Positions 22,986 to 32,739 of a DNA stretch of 64,000 bases are shown one piece after another. The stretch covers positions 487,217 to 551,216 of the forward strand of contig NZ_KI421513.1 of assembly GCF_000473325.1 (NCBI RefSeq), given 5' to 3'. Made by a program: the position numbers and the translations under genes. The stretch comes from Leisingera caerulea DSM 24564 (GTDB lineage Bacteria > Pseudomonadota > Alphaproteobacteria > Rhodobacterales > Rhodobacteraceae). Each line of letters begins with the position of its first letter. Position 1 is the stretch's first letter. Under the pieces are notes generated by a model that was not told the origin of the DNA, made no database searches, and saw nothing but the letters and a program-made list of their open reading frames with translations.

Positions 22986-24672
22986 CAAGGCTGAGAGCGA
23001 AGGTGCCCCCTGCCCCGGCCTGCGCATGCGCCAGAAGCGAGGCATGTTCCGGCAGCATCCGGGTGATGTAGAAACGCGCCAGCTTTTCGCGCGGGCCGCC
23101 CTGATCCGCCATCGCCGCGGCCAGGTGGTAATGGCCGCCCAGCACCCGGGCAAAGGCGCGCAGATACGGCACGGCGCCGGCAAAGCGGTCCTGCATGTCG
23201 TCTTGCGCAACCAGCCACTCGGTGGCCTCGCGCAGGGATTCGCAGGCCTGCCACACGGATTCGGCCATGTTCGGATGGGTCGCCCGGGCGCGTTCCGCCC
23301 GCTCCTCGATCTCGTCGATAAGGGCAAAGGCGGTCTCGCCGCCGTCCATCATCTTGCGCGCTACCAGGTCCATCGACTGGATGCCGTTGGTGCCTTCGTA
23401 GATCGCCGTCACCCGCACATCGCGGTAGTATTGCGCGGCGCCGGATTCCTCGATGAAGCCCATGCCGCCATGCACCTGCACCCCGATTTCTGAGATCCGG
23501 ATGCCGGTGTCGGTGCCAAAGGCCTTGGCAATCGGCGTCAGGAAGGCCGCGCGGGCCGCCCAGTCTTTCTCGCCCGTCGCGGTCTGCATGTCGATCGCCT
23601 GGGCACAGGCCAGCAGGATTGCGCGGGAGGCAAAAAGATCCGCCTTCATCTCCATCAGCATCCGCCGCACGTCGGCATGATCCACGATGGAGCCGCTGGC
23701 GGTCTTGCCCTGCTTGCGTTCCAGCGCATACGCCAGCGCGTGCTGATAGGCGCCCTCTCCGGCGCCGACGCCCTGCCCGCCCACGCCGAGACGGGCGTTG
23801 TTCATCATGGTGAACATGGCTGCCATGCCGCCGTGCTCCTCGCCAACCAGCCAGCCGGTGGCGCCGTCATACTGCATCACGCAGGTGGGAGAGCCGTGCA
23901 GGCCCATTTTGTGCTCCAGGCTGACGACCTTCAGGTCGTTGGCCTTGCCAGGTTTGCCATCAGCGTCCGGCAGGAATTTCGGCACCAGGAACAGCGAGAT
24001 GCCCTTGGTGCCCGGCACCCCGTCCGGCAGCCGCGCCAGCACAAGGTGGCAGACGTTTTCGCAGAAATCATTGTCGCCCCAGGAGATGAAGATCTTCTGG
24101 CCGGTGACCGCATAGGTGCCATCGCCGTTCGGCTCCGCCTTGGAGCTGAGCGCGCCCACGTCGGAACCGGCCTGCGGTTCGGTCAGGTTCATGGTGCCCG
24201 ACCACTCGCCTGAAATCAGCTTGGGCAGGTACAGCTCTTTGATCGCGTCCGAGGCGTGGTGCTCCAGCGCCTCGATCTGGCCCTGGCTCATCAGCGGCGC
24301 CAGCTGCAGCGACAGGCAGGCACCTGCCATCATCTCGTTGACCGCGGTGGCAACCGTCAGCGGCAGCGCCATGCCGCCGTATTCCTCCGGCGCGCTCATG
24401 CCGATCCAGCCGCCCTCGGAGATGGCTTTGAACCCGTCAGCAAACCCGGGAGAGGTCCGCAGCACGCCGTTCTCCAGGTAGGCAGGTGTCAGGTCGCCGT
24501 TGCGCTGCAGGGGCGCCAGCACCTCGTCGCACATCTTGCCCGCCTCGTTGAGGATGGCGCTGACCACGTCCGAGGGGGCCTCGGCAAAGCGGTCTGTGGC
24601 GGAAACATCTCCATAGCCGACAACATTGTTCAGCAGAAACTCGTACTCGGAAACGGGGGCACGGAAGGTCAT
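22969..24672 (-). CDS. Acyl-CoA dehydrogenase with C-terminal extension, DmdC-like
   Basis: This is a 567-residue FAD enzyme, longer than ordinary acyl-CoA dehydrogenases (about 380), because of a C-terminal domain of the type found in AidB/DmdC. Landmarks are TMNLTEPQAGSDVGAL, ITWGDND-like ISWGDNDF, HKMGLHGSPTC, GGMGFIEESGAAQYYRD and catalytic Glu426 in AIYEGTNGIQ. In marine roseobacters, proteins of this size and pattern include methylmercaptopropionyl-CoA dehydrogenases of DMSP demethylation, but other substrates are equally possible. Electrons would pass through ETF to the ETF-QO encoded at 10-12 kb. AAAGGA lies 5 bases before the ATG. Confidence 0.92.
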   Translation of the reverse strand: MTFRAPVSEYEFLLNNVVGYGDVSATDRFAEAPSDVVSAILNEAGKMCDEVLAPLQRNGDLTPAYLENGVLRTSPGFADGFKAISEGGWIGMSAPEEYGGMALPLTVATAVNEMMAGACLSLQLAPLMSQGQIEALEHHASDAIKELYLPKLISGEWSGTMNLTEPQAGSDVGALSSKAEPNGDGTYAVTGQKIFISWGDNDFCENVCHLVLARLPDGVPGTKGISLFLVPKFLPDADGKPGKANDLKVVSLEHKMGLHGSPTCVMQYDGATGWLVGEEHGGMAAMFTMMNNARLGVGGQGVGAGEGAYQHALAYALERKQGKTASGSIVDHADVRRMLMEMKADLFASRAILLACAQAIDMQTATGEKDWAARAAFLTPIAKAFGTDTGIRISEIGVQVHGGMGFIEESGAAQYYRDVRVTAIYEGTNGIQSMDLVARKMMDGGETAFALIDEIEERAERARATHPNMAESVWQACESLREATEWLVAQDDMQDRFAGAVPYLRAFARVLGGHYHLAAAMADQGGPREKLARFYITRMLPEHASLLAHAQAGAGGTFALSLDELAG

Positions 24673-24813
24673 TGGCGTCCTTTGACAGTCTTTCGGGGGC
24701 GTCCTGGCGCGGGCAGTCTTGGCTTCCCGGCACGGGCCTATTATGGTCAGTGGCTTGACCGATTACCTAATCGGACGCCTGTTTCAATCAACCAAAACGC
24801 CGCGTCACCCGGA

Positions 24814-25764
24814 ATGCCCCAGCAAAGCACCGAAATCCTTGCCGCAACGGAAGCGGGCATTGCCCGCGCCGCGCAGCTTTTGCGGGAGGGCAAGCTGGTC
24901 TCGTTCCCGACCGAAACGGTCTACGGGCTTGGCGCCGACGCGCGCCAGGGCGAAGCGGTGGCAGCGATCTATGAGGCGAAGGGGCGGCCGTCCTTCAACC
25001 CGCTGATTGCGCATGTGCATTCGGCGGAGGCCGCGCAGCGCTATGTGGTGTGGACCGAAACGGCAGAGACGCTGGCGCAGGCGTTCTGGCCAGGCCCGCT
25101 GACGCTGGTGCTGCCGCTGTGCAAGGGCCACGGGATTTCGCCGCTCGTGACGGCCGGTCTGGACACCCTGGGCGTGCGGGTTCCTGCGCACCCGGCCGGT
25201 CAGGCGCTGCTCAGGGCGCTGGACGGACCGGTGGCGGCCCCCTCTGCCAACCCTTCCGGCAAGATCAGCCCGACCACTGCCGCGCATGTGAAAGCCGGGC
25301 TGGACGGGCGCATCGCCGCCATTCTGGACGATGGCGCCTGCGGGGTCGGGCTGGAGTCGACGATTATCGGCCTGGCAGGGCCGGAGCCGGTTCTGCTGCG
25401 CCCCGGCGGCCTGGCGGCAGAGGAGATCGAGGCGGTGCTGGGCCAAAAGCTGGCGGTGCGCAATGTGCACGACCCGCTGACCGCGCCCGGCCAGCTGCTG
25501 TCGCACTACGCCCCCGGCGCACCTGTGCGGCTGAACGCTTCGGGCCCCGCAGAGGGTGAACTCTACCTCGGCTTCGGGCCCGGCGCGTGCGACCTGAACC
25601 TGTCAGAGCGCGGCGACCTGGCTGAGGCAGCGGCCAATCTCTTTGGCCACCTGCACAAGCTGGACGCGCTCGGCAAGCCGATCGCCGTGGCGCCGATCCC
25701 GGAGCGCGGGCTGGGCGAAGCCATCAACGACCGCCTCCGCCGCGCCTCCGCACCGCGGGATTGA
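24814..25764 (+). CDS. tsaC: L-threonylcarbamoyladenylate synthase (TsaC/Sua5 type)
   Basis: This 316-residue enzyme makes the intermediate for the t6A37 tRNA modification from threonine, bicarbonate and ATP. The YrdC domain covers about residues 10-200, with KLVSFPTETVYGLGADA, FNPLIAHV, WPGPLTLVL, LGVRVPAHP and APSANPSGK. A C-terminal Sua5 domain follows (to 316), starting near GQLLSHYAPGAPV. The long form with this domain is the Sua5-like variant. The ribosome site is poor (CCGGA). It is divergent from the acyl-CoA dehydrogenase gene. Confidence 0.93.
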   Translation: MPQQSTEILAATEAGIARAAQLLREGKLVSFPTETVYGLGADARQGEAVAAIYEAKGRPSFNPLIAHVHSAEAAQRYVVWTETAETLAQAFWPGPLTLVLPLCKGHGISPLVTAGLDTLGVRVPAHPAGQALLRALDGPVAAPSANPSGKISPTTAAHVKAGLDGRIAAILDDGACGVGLESTIIGLAGPEPVLLRPGGLAAEEIEAVLGQKLAVRNVHDPLTAPGQLLSHYAPGAPVRLNASGPAEGELYLGFGPGACDLNLSERGDLAEAAANLFGHLHKLDALGKPIAVAPIPERGLGEAINDRLRRASAPRD

Positions 25765-25897
25765 GCGGCAGGGTCCAGCAGCCGGCCTGCAGTAATTCAA
25801 AAAACCTCCCCGCCCCTTTGAACCCCATCAATAATGACCGGAAAAGGGCGGGAGCGCTCCTCTGCCCGGGACACAGCGGCCTCTCCAGCCGCCCGTG

Positions 25898-26455
25898 TCA
25901 GGCGTGGCCTGCGCTGGCCGAAAGCGTAAGCGGATCGACGCCCAGTGTCTTCAGCGCAGCTTCCCATTTGCTGTCATCGGCAAGGCCAAAGACCAGCTCG
26001 GGGCTCGCCTCTGCGGTCAGCCAGCCGTTCATCGCAATCTCCGATTCCAGCTGGCCCGGCCCCCAGCCGGCATAACCCAGCAGCACCAGCAGGTCCTTCG
26101 GACCTTCGCCGCTGGCGATATCCTCCAGGATGTCCAGCGTCGCGGTCATCGAAAAGCCGCCCGGAACCTTCAGCGAGCTGACATCCGATTCGTAATCCGG
26201 CGTGTGCAGCACGAAGCCGCGCTGGGTCTCCACCGGGCCGCCAAAGCGCACCGGCAAAGCCGCCGCAGCACTGCCTTCGCCGCCCATGTCCAGCTGCTCC
26301 AGCAAATCGCCCAGCGCCACGCCGTCGGCGGGCTTGTTGACGATGAGCCCCATCGCCCCCTCCTCGCCGTGCGAGCACAGGAATACCACCGCGTGCTCGA
26401 ACCGGGGGTCGCCAATTCCAGGCATTGCAATCAAGAGCTTGCCAGTCAGATCCAT
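25898..26455 (-). CDS. yqgE: YqgE/AlgH family protein
   Basis: This is a 185-residue protein with the UPF0301 pattern: GKLLIAMPGIGDPRFEHAVV, HGEEGAMGLIVNKP, RFGGPVETQRGFVLH and LLVLLGYAGWGPGQLESEI with NGWL. Function is unresolved (a link to alginate regulation was proposed for AlgH). It is divergent from the DsbD-like gene and convergent with tsaC, and no partner gene is evident. Confidence 0.95.
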   Translation of the reverse strand: MDLTGKLLIAMPGIGDPRFEHAVVFLCSHGEEGAMGLIVNKPADGVALGDLLEQLDMGGEGSAAAALPVRFGGPVETQRGFVLHTPDYESDVSSLKVPGGFSMTATLDILEDIASGEGPKDLLVLLGYAGWGPGQLESEIAMNGWLTAEASPELVFGLADDSKWEAALKTLGVDPLTLSASAGHA

Positions 26456-26634
26456 GAATTTCCGTCTTTCTGCTGCCTCCCCCCACCATGACGCGCAGCC
26501 GCCCTGCACGCAAGGGGCGCAAATGCGCCGGGCGGTGAAGCCTCCGGCAAATTTGCCGCAAACACAGGGCGATGAGCGGCAAATGACCGGAACGTGACTT
26601 GGCAAACCGCGTTGCCGGGCGCATGTATCTGTGC

Positions 26635-27456
26635 ATGAGGAAGACTTTGACCAAAGCTGCGGCCTGCGCGGCGTCTCTGCTTGCCCTGGCAGCCGGGACA
26701 CCAGCCCTGTCCGGCGCCGCCGAAGGCGACATCGTGGAAATCGAAGTGCTGGACGGCGGCCTGACCCCGCGCGGCACCTACATGGGCGCACTGCGGGTCA
26801 AGCTGCAGCCCGGCTGGAAGACCTACTGGCGTGCGCCCGGCGATGCCGGCATCCCGCCCAGCTTCTCCTGGCGCGGTGCGCGCAATGTGGGGGCGCTGTC
26901 GATCACCTGGCCTGCTCCCGAAGTGTTCCTGACCTCCGGCTACCGCACCATCGGCTATCATGACCAACTGGTGCTGCCGGTGGAAATCACCCCAAGGACG
27001 GCCGGAAAGCCGGTGCGGCTGAAGGGACGGATGCAGCTGGGTGTCTGTAAAGATGTTTGCGTGCCCGCCGAGCTGAGCTTTGACCATCAGCTGGACAGCG
27101 ATGCGGGCCGCAACCCGGCGATTGCCGCGGCGCTCGCGAGCCGCCCCTGGTCAGCCAAGGAGGCCGGCGTGCGCCATGCGGCTTGCAGCCTGCGCCCCTC
27201 TGAATACGGCATGAAGGTCACCGCCCGCATTTCGATGCCCCCGGCCGGAGGCGAAGAGGTCGCGGTGATCGAACCCGGCGCGCCCAATCTTTATGCCGGA
27301 GAGACCACCACCCGGCGCGAGGGCGGTCTGCTGGTTGCGGAAACCGAGTTTCTGCCCGCCGATGGCAGCGCCTATGCCATCGACCGCTCGCAGCTGCGGA
27401 TCACCGTGCTGGGGCAGAACCACTCCGTCGACATTCAGGGCTGCAGCGCCGGATGA
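26635..27456 (+). CDS. Periplasmic DsbD N-terminal-like / ScsB-like protein
   Basis: This is a 273-residue protein with a signal peptide (MRKTLTKAAACAASLLALAA, cleavage near ALSGA-AE). The mature part resembles the immunoglobulin-like DsbD-alpha/ScsB N-terminal domain: LRVKLQPGWKTYWRAPGDAG, GYHDQLVLPVEI and LGVCKDVCVPAELSF, with a Cys-x3-Cys pair placed as in the thiol-reactive loop of that domain. It lacks the membrane and C-terminal domains of full DsbD, so it needs an external electron donor if it is redox-active. In-frame ATGs at 26623 and 26635 both fit; the latter starts the signal peptide. The Nudix gene overlaps by 4 bases. Confidence 0.85.
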   Translation: MRKTLTKAAACAASLLALAAGTPALSGAAEGDIVEIEVLDGGLTPRGTYMGALRVKLQPGWKTYWRAPGDAGIPPSFSWRGARNVGALSITWPAPEVFLTSGYRTIGYHDQLVLPVEITPRTAGKPVRLKGRMQLGVCKDVCVPAELSFDHQLDSDAGRNPAIAAALASRPWSAKEAGVRHAACSLRPSEYGMKVTARISMPPAGGEEVAVIEPGAPNLYAGETTTRREGGLLVAETEFLPADGSAYAIDRSQLRITVLGQNHSVDIQGCSAG

Positions 27457-27914
27457 GCTCAACCGACAGCCCGCAGCGCCCGGTGCTTGGCACTATTGCC
27501 GTGGTCTGCCGCCATTTCGGCGGCCAGGACCAGGTGATCCTGGTGCAGCGCGGCAAGGAGCCGAACGCGGGCTGGTGGGGCTTTCCCGGCGGCCATGTGG
27601 AGATGGGCGAAACCGCCCTGCAAGCCGCCGCGCGCGAGCTGATGGAGGAAACCGGCGTGTCCGCCCGGCCGCTGGAATATCTCACCAATGTGGATGTCCT
27701 TGTCCGCGCTGAGGCGGGCGCGGTGCAGCGGCAGTACCTGCTGACCGTTGTCCTGTGCGAGCACGCCAGCGGCGAACCGTTGCCGGATGACGATGCCGAA
27801 CAGGCCGAATGGATCCCCATCGCAGAGATCGAGAGCCGCGGCCTGCAGCTGCTGGATCAGGTGGGCGAGGTCGCCCGGCTGGCTCAGGCCCGCTGGCGGG
27901 CGCTAAACCGGTAA
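27453..27914 (+). CDS. Nudix hydrolase
   Basis: This is a 153-residue protein whose Nudix box is GGHVEMGETALQAAARELME followed by ETG (residues about 46-69), giving the REx2EE metal-binding residues. It is related to ADP-ribose and nucleotide-triphosphate pyrophosphatases; the substrate cannot be deduced. It starts inside the stop of the DsbD-like gene (ATGA), and its last 31 bases overlap the convergent end of the RND pump gene. Confidence 0.92.
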   Translation: MSSTDSPQRPVLGTIAVVCRHFGGQDQVILVQRGKEPNAGWWGFPGGHVEMGETALQAAARELMEETGVSARPLEYLTNVDVLVRAEAGAVQRQYLLTVVLCEHASGEPLPDDDAEQAEWIPIAEIESRGLQLLDQVGEVARLAQARWRALNR

Positions 27915-30900
27915 ACCGCGCCGCCGGCCAAATAGGCCAGCAGCGCCAGCACCAGCGCCCCGGCGACACAGGCCAGCAGCCCGGCCCGCACCGGCTCCAT
28001 TGCCGCCAGCACAGGCACTGTCCGCAGCAGCGGATGCAGCGCGCCGGTGGCCATCGCCCAGCCCAGCGTCAGCACCAGCCAAACAAGCTGCGCCAGCGCG
28101 GTGCCCAGCACCAGCCAGCGCAAACGCCCTGCCCCGTGCCGCAGGGCCCGGCGCAGGGCTGCCATTGGCCGCGACAAGTCGCTCTGCATCGCCACCAGGG
28201 CCGGCACCACCAGCAGCACTAGGAACATGCCAAAGCCCAAGCCGTAGACCAAGGTGATCACCGTCGGCTTGAGGAATTGCGCCTGCTGCGCGCGTTCGAA
28301 CAACAGCGGCGCCAGTCCCAGAACCGTGGTCATTGTGGTCAGCATCACCGGCCGCAACCGGTCCGCCGCCGCGTCGATAATCGAGGGAATCAGACCGCGG
28401 TCCTCGGCATACTGGTCGATGGTTGTCACCAGCACGATGGAATCGTTGATGATGATCCCGGTCATCCCCAAGAGGCCCACCACCGTGAACATGCTGAGCG
28501 GCACCTCCCACATGTAGTGGCCCCAGATGGTGCCAACCAGGCCAAAGGGAATGATCGCCATCACCACCAGGGGCCGGGTCCAGCTGGCAAAGATCCAGGC
28601 CAGCACCAGGTAGATCCCGGTCAGGCACAGGATCAGGCCGGTGCCCGCCTCCTGCAGGAAGGTCTGCTCCTGCTCCGCCAGTCCCGAAAGGCGCCATTCG
28701 ACCTGTCGCTTGCTGGCGATCGCCGGCAGGATCTCCTCCTCCAGCGCCTGCATCACCGCTTCGGCGCGGGCCGGATCATCCTCGGAGATATCTCCGGTCA
28801 CGCTGATCACCCGGATGCCGTTTTCGCGGCGCACGGTGGAGAACCCGGTGCGCTGCGTGACCGAGACGATATCGGCCAGCGGCACATAAATCCCGCTGGG
28901 CGCCCGCATCAGGGTGCGCTCCAGGAAATCGGCGGTCAGCTCATTCCGCGGCAGCTCAACCCGGATCGACGCGCTGCGCGGCCCGTCGGGATAAGTAGCC
29001 GCCTCAATACCGTTAAGCCGCGCCCGGAGCGCCCGGCCCAGGCTGCCAATAGTGAAATTCAGCGCCTGGCCGTGCGGGGTGAGGTCCAGGATCACCTCCT
29101 CCTTGTCGTAGGCCAGGTTATCCTCAACCGCGGACACCTCGGGGAAGCGCAGCAGCGCGGTTTTCAGATCCTCGGAGGCGGCCTTGAGCGTCTGCACGCT
29201 GGCGCCCGCGAATTGCACGTCCAGCGCATCGCCGCCCGGGCCGGAGCGCCAGCTGCGGAAGGAAACCGTCTCCGCCATCGGGTGGCGGGCCACCCGTTCC
29301 TGCAGTTCCGCCACAAAGGCAAAGCTGGAATAGGGGCGCAGGTCGGCATCTATAAGCTCAATCGAGATGCCGCCCAGCAGATCCGCTTCCTTGCCTTCCA
29401 CACCGGCCAGTCCGCGGCCCGCATTGCCGCCCGTCTCTGCCATCACAAAATCCAGCGGGTTGCGGCCATAGCGTTCGTCGTATTCGGCGCCCAGCGCCTC
29501 TGTTGCGCGCTGCATCTCCCGCATCATCGCAAGGGTATCGGCGCGGGTGGCGCCCTCCGCCATGGCGAAATTGCCGGTGACGGAGCCCCGCTCCGGCGCG
29601 TTGAAGAAGCGCCATTGCACATCGCCGTTGATGAACAGCGCCGCCTGGCTGGCCAGGATCGCCAATGCCCCGGCCAGCACCGCATATCGTGCGGTGACGA
29701 TCAGCCCCATCAGCGGCCGGAACGCGTGGTCGCGCAGCCAGCGGAAGCCGCGGTTCACCATCCGGTTGGGCCAGTCGTACCAGTGCCGCGCCTGCGCATG
29801 GGTCAGCGCATGGGCCAAGTGGTTGGGCAGGATCAGGAAGCATTCCACCAGCGAGGCCGCCAGCACCGCGATCACGGTAAAGGGTATATCGCGGATCAGC
29901 TCGCCGAACCGCCCGCCCACCAGCGTCAGGCCAAAGAAGGCAATGATTGTGGTCAGCGTTGCCGCAAAGACCGGCATCGCCATCCGCCGGGCGGCATTCT
30001 CGGCGGCCTGCACGGGGTTTTCGCCGAGCCGCCGCACCCGGAAGTCGGCGTGTTCCCCCACAACGATGGCGTCATCCACGACAATGCCCAGGGTGATGAT
30101 CAGGCCGAACAGGCTGACCATATTGAGGGTGATACCGGCGGCATACATCAGCGCCACCGCGGCGAACATCGAGGCCGGAATGCCCACCGCCACCCAGAAC
30201 GCAATGCGGGTGTTGAGGAACAGGAACAAGAGGCACAGCACCAACGCAAGCCCCATCAGCCCGTTGTCAACCAGCATATTCAGGCGGTCGGTGATGTGTT
30301 CGGCGCGGGTGCGGATCAGCTGCGCCGTCACCCCCTGCGGCAGGCTTGCCTGCATTTCCGCGACCACCTCCTGCACCTGGCGCTGCAGGCGGATGGCATT
30401 GCCCTGGTCGGAGCGGTCGACCCGGATCGACATCGCCGGGTGTTCCCCGACGAAGTATGATCGGTTGCGGTCCACCCCCTCCACCCGCACCGCGGCCACA
30501 TCATCAATGGTGAGGACGGAGCCGTCGGGATTGGTGCGCAGGACGATGGCTTCCAGCTCATCCGGCTGGCGTTTCTCGCTGCCGGTGCGCACCCGGGCAT
30601 TGGCGCCGGTCACGTCGCCGGCGGGATCCGCGTCGACCTCGGCGGCGATGGCCTCGGCAATCTCGCGCATGGTGATGTCATGGGTGATCAGCTTGGCGGT
30701 CGGCACCTCGACGATGGTTTCCGGTGCAGCCACCCCGCGGATTGTGGTGCGGGTGACGCCGGCTTCGAACAGCCGGGCGACCAATTCATCAGCAAACAGG
30801 CCCAGCTGCCCGGGCCCCACCGGCCCCGTTATCACCACATCGGTCACCCGGTCGCGCCAGGCGCCGCGCCGCACTTCCGGCTCCTCCGCCTCTTCCGGCA

Positions 30901-31279
30901 GGCTGGTGATGCCGTCCACGGCGCTCTGCACATCATCGGCAGCCTGTCCCATGTCGGAGCCGGGTTCGAACTCCAGCGTCAGCGTTGCCATCCCTTCGCG
31001 CGATGTGGAGTAGGTTTCCTCCACCCCGTCCACCGCCAGCAGAACCGGCTCCAGGACCTGCACAATTGCATTGTCCACGTCCTCCGGCCCGGCGCCCTCC
31101 CACTCGACGGAGACGGTGACGCGCTCAACGATCACATCGGGAAAGAACTGGGCCCGCATGTTGGGCATCGCAGCGGCCCCAAGCACCAGCATGATCACCA
31201 GCAGCAGATTTGCCGCAGTGCGGTGGCGGGTGAAATAGCTGAACAGCCCGCGGGCCGGCCGGGGGAGTTTGCGGACCAT
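27884..31279 (-). CDS. RND-family efflux transporter, inner-membrane subunit
   Basis: This is a 1131-residue proton-driven exporter. RND architecture is visible: N-terminal helix (LLLVIMLVLGAAAMP), porter domain, second membrane block with the relay motif GIVVDDAIVVGEHA, second porter domain, and final block with GMTGIIINDSIVLVTTID. It is about 90 residues longer than usual AcrB proteins (about 1040). The extra C-terminal part contains two more hydrophobic segments (ALAQLVWLVLTLGWAMATGA and LLACVAGALVLALLAYLAGG). The adaptor gene lies 5 bases upstream. No TolC-type gene is adjacent. The substrate is unknown. Confidence 0.93.
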   Translation of the reverse strand: MVRKLPRPARGLFSYFTRHRTAANLLLVIMLVLGAAAMPNMRAQFFPDVIVERVTVSVEWEGAGPEDVDNAIVQVLEPVLLAVDGVEETYSTSREGMATLTLEFEPGSDMGQAADDVQSAVDGITSLPEEAEEPEVRRGAWRDRVTDVVITGPVGPGQLGLFADELVARLFEAGVTRTTIRGVAAPETIVEVPTAKLITHDITMREIAEAIAAEVDADPAGDVTGANARVRTGSEKRQPDELEAIVLRTNPDGSVLTIDDVAAVRVEGVDRNRSYFVGEHPAMSIRVDRSDQGNAIRLQRQVQEVVAEMQASLPQGVTAQLIRTRAEHITDRLNMLVDNGLMGLALVLCLLFLFLNTRIAFWVAVGIPASMFAAVALMYAAGITLNMVSLFGLIITLGIVVDDAIVVGEHADFRVRRLGENPVQAAENAARRMAMPVFAATLTTIIAFFGLTLVGGRFGELIRDIPFTVIAVLAASLVECFLILPNHLAHALTHAQARHWYDWPNRMVNRGFRWLRDHAFRPLMGLIVTARYAVLAGALAILASQAALFINGDVQWRFFNAPERGSVTGNFAMAEGATRADTLAMMREMQRATEALGAEYDERYGRNPLDFVMAETGGNAGRGLAGVEGKEADLLGGISIELIDADLRPYSSFAFVAELQERVARHPMAETVSFRSWRSGPGGDALDVQFAGASVQTLKAASEDLKTALLRFPEVSAVEDNLAYDKEEVILDLTPHGQALNFTIGSLGRALRARLNGIEAATYPDGPRSASIRVELPRNELTADFLERTLMRAPSGIYVPLADIVSVTQRTGFSTVRRENGIRVISVTGDISEDDPARAEAVMQALEEEILPAIASKRQVEWRLSGLAEQEQTFLQEAGTGLILCLTGIYLVLAWIFASWTRPLVVMAIIPFGLVGTIWGHYMWEVPLSMFTVVGLLGMTGIIINDSIVLVTTIDQYAEDRGLIPSIIDAAADRLRPVMLTTMTTVLGLAPLLFERAQQAQFLKPTVITLVYGLGFGMFLVLLVVPALVAMQSDLSRPMAALRRALRHGAGRLRWLVLGTALAQLVWLVLTLGWAMATGALHPLLRTVPVLAAMEPVRAGLLACVAGALVLALLAYLAGGAVYRFSARQRA

Positions 31280-31284
31280 GGCCC

Positions 31285-32739
31285 TCAGCCTCCCATACGG
31301 GATTCTATGCGGGAGACCAGCTGCGCCGGTACTCTTGCCTCAGCCAGCTGCTGCAGCATCTCGGCCTTCATCTCGGACGGCATTGCACTGCTGCCCTCGA
31401 CAAAGGCCACCAGCCGGGCGCGGCGCTCGTCGCTCAACTCGATCAGCTCCGGCAGGGCCTGGACCCCGGCGTCCCGGCGCAACGGGCGCACCTTGATGCC
31501 AGCGCCCAGAAGCGGCGTGCGGCCGGTGACGATCTCACGGCCCTCCAGCCCGGCACCGCGGATCAGCACGTCATCGCCCTGGCGGCGCACCAGCTCAACC
31601 GGCAGCGCCTGCAGCCGGTTGTCCTCACCCAGCACCAGAACAGAGCCATCGGCTCCCAGCGCCGAGGCGGGCACGCGGGCCACTGCGGCGACCTCGGGCT
31701 CTGACACCTTGACGGTGACGAAATCCCCAGGCTCGAAACCTGGCGCGGTTTCCAGGCGCGCATAGACCAGCCGCCCGGTCTGCCCGTCGCCCGCCGCGCC
31801 GCTGGCGCGGGAAATGCGTCCGGACGCGCTCAGCCCCGCCCCGTCGGCATCCAGCGTCACCCGCACCGGTGCTCGCAGCAAGTGCCCCTCTGCGTCCAGC
31901 AGCCGGGCGTATTGCGCAGTCGAAACCCTGAACGCTACTTCCAGCAGATCCGGATCGACCAGATCCGCGATTTTTTCATTGGCCGATACCAGCCGCCCCT
32001 GTACCAGGCTCACCGCCTGCAGGGTACCGTCGAAACGGGCTTTGATCGTTGTGTCGTCGAGATCCCGCTGCGCCTCGTCCAGCGCAATCTGCGCCCGCGC
32101 CACCCGTGTGGCGGCCTGATCGGCCCGTGCCTCCGCCTGACTCACCGCCTGACGGCGCGAGATCACCGCCTGGCGCGCCTGCACCGCTGCCAGCTCGGCT
32201 GTTTCCACCGCCGCCGCTGTGCCGACACCGCGGCCCGCCAGATCCACCTGCCGCTGAAACGCGCGCTCGCGCAGCTGCGCCTGGTCCTGCGTGGCCTGCA
32301 GCTCATCCTGCGCCAGGACCAGCGCCCGGCCCGCATCGCGCTCCTCGGCGCGGGCGTCCATCATGTCCGCTTCGGCCCGGTCCAGCGCCGACTGCGCATC
32401 CGCCGGGTCAATCTGCACCAGCACTTCGCCCGCGCGGACGGTTCCGCCTTCCTCAAAATCCTCGGACAGCTGCACGACCCGGCCGCCAACGGCCGTCCGA
32501 AGCTCCAGCGTGCGGCGGCTCTCCACACGGCCAAAGGCCGTCAGTTCCGGCGCCACCGTCTGCAGATCCGCCGTCACCACATTGACCGCAAATATCCGCT
32601 CGCGCGCCGGGGGCGCTTTCTTCTCCGCGTTCAGCTGCGCCTCGATTGCACTGAAAATCATATGCCCGGCATAAAGCAGCAGTGCCGCCGTGACCGCCAC
32701 CAGGAAAACCCCTGTCACACTCTGACGCAAAAAGCGCAT
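31285..32739 (-). CDS. RND efflux periplasmic adaptor subunit
   Basis: This is a 484-residue membrane-fusion protein. The N-terminal anchor is FLVAVTAALLLYAGHMIFSA; the barrel-sandwich part begins VESRRTLELRTAVGGRVVQL. A long alpha-helical hairpin spans about residues 115-220 (rich in Ala/Glu/Gln/Arg), followed by the second lipoyl half (FDGTLQAVSLVQGRLV) and beta-barrel domains. GAAGGGAG precedes the ATG. It is the first gene of the pump operon. Confidence 0.92.
   Translation of the reverse strand: MRFLRQSVTGVFLVAVTAALLLYAGHMIFSAIEAQLNAEKKAPPARERIFAVNVVTADLQTVAPELTAFGRVESRRTLELRTAVGGRVVQLSEDFEEGGTVRAGEVLVQIDPADAQSALDRAEADMMDARAEERDAGRALVLAQDELQATQDQAQLRERAFQRQVDLAGRGVGTAAAVETAELAAVQARQAVISRRQAVSQAEARADQAATRVARAQIALDEAQRDLDDTTIKARFDGTLQAVSLVQGRLVSANEKIADLVDPDLLEVAFRVSTAQYARLLDAEGHLLRAPVRVTLDADGAGLSASGRISRASGAAGDGQTGRLVYARLETAPGFEPGDFVTVKVSEPEVAAVARVPASALGADGSVLVLGEDNRLQALPVELVRRQGDDVLIRGAGLEGREIVTGRTPLLGAGIKVRPLRRDAGVQALPELIELSDERRARLVAFVEGSSAMPSEMKAEMLQQLAEARVPAQLVSRIESRMGG

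Noticed and set aside
25800..25870. Hairpin CCCGCCCCTTT...AAAAGGGCGGG between tsaC and yqgE as terminator
   Set aside because: One mismatch, a loop of over 20 bases and no T-run on either side make it unconvincing.
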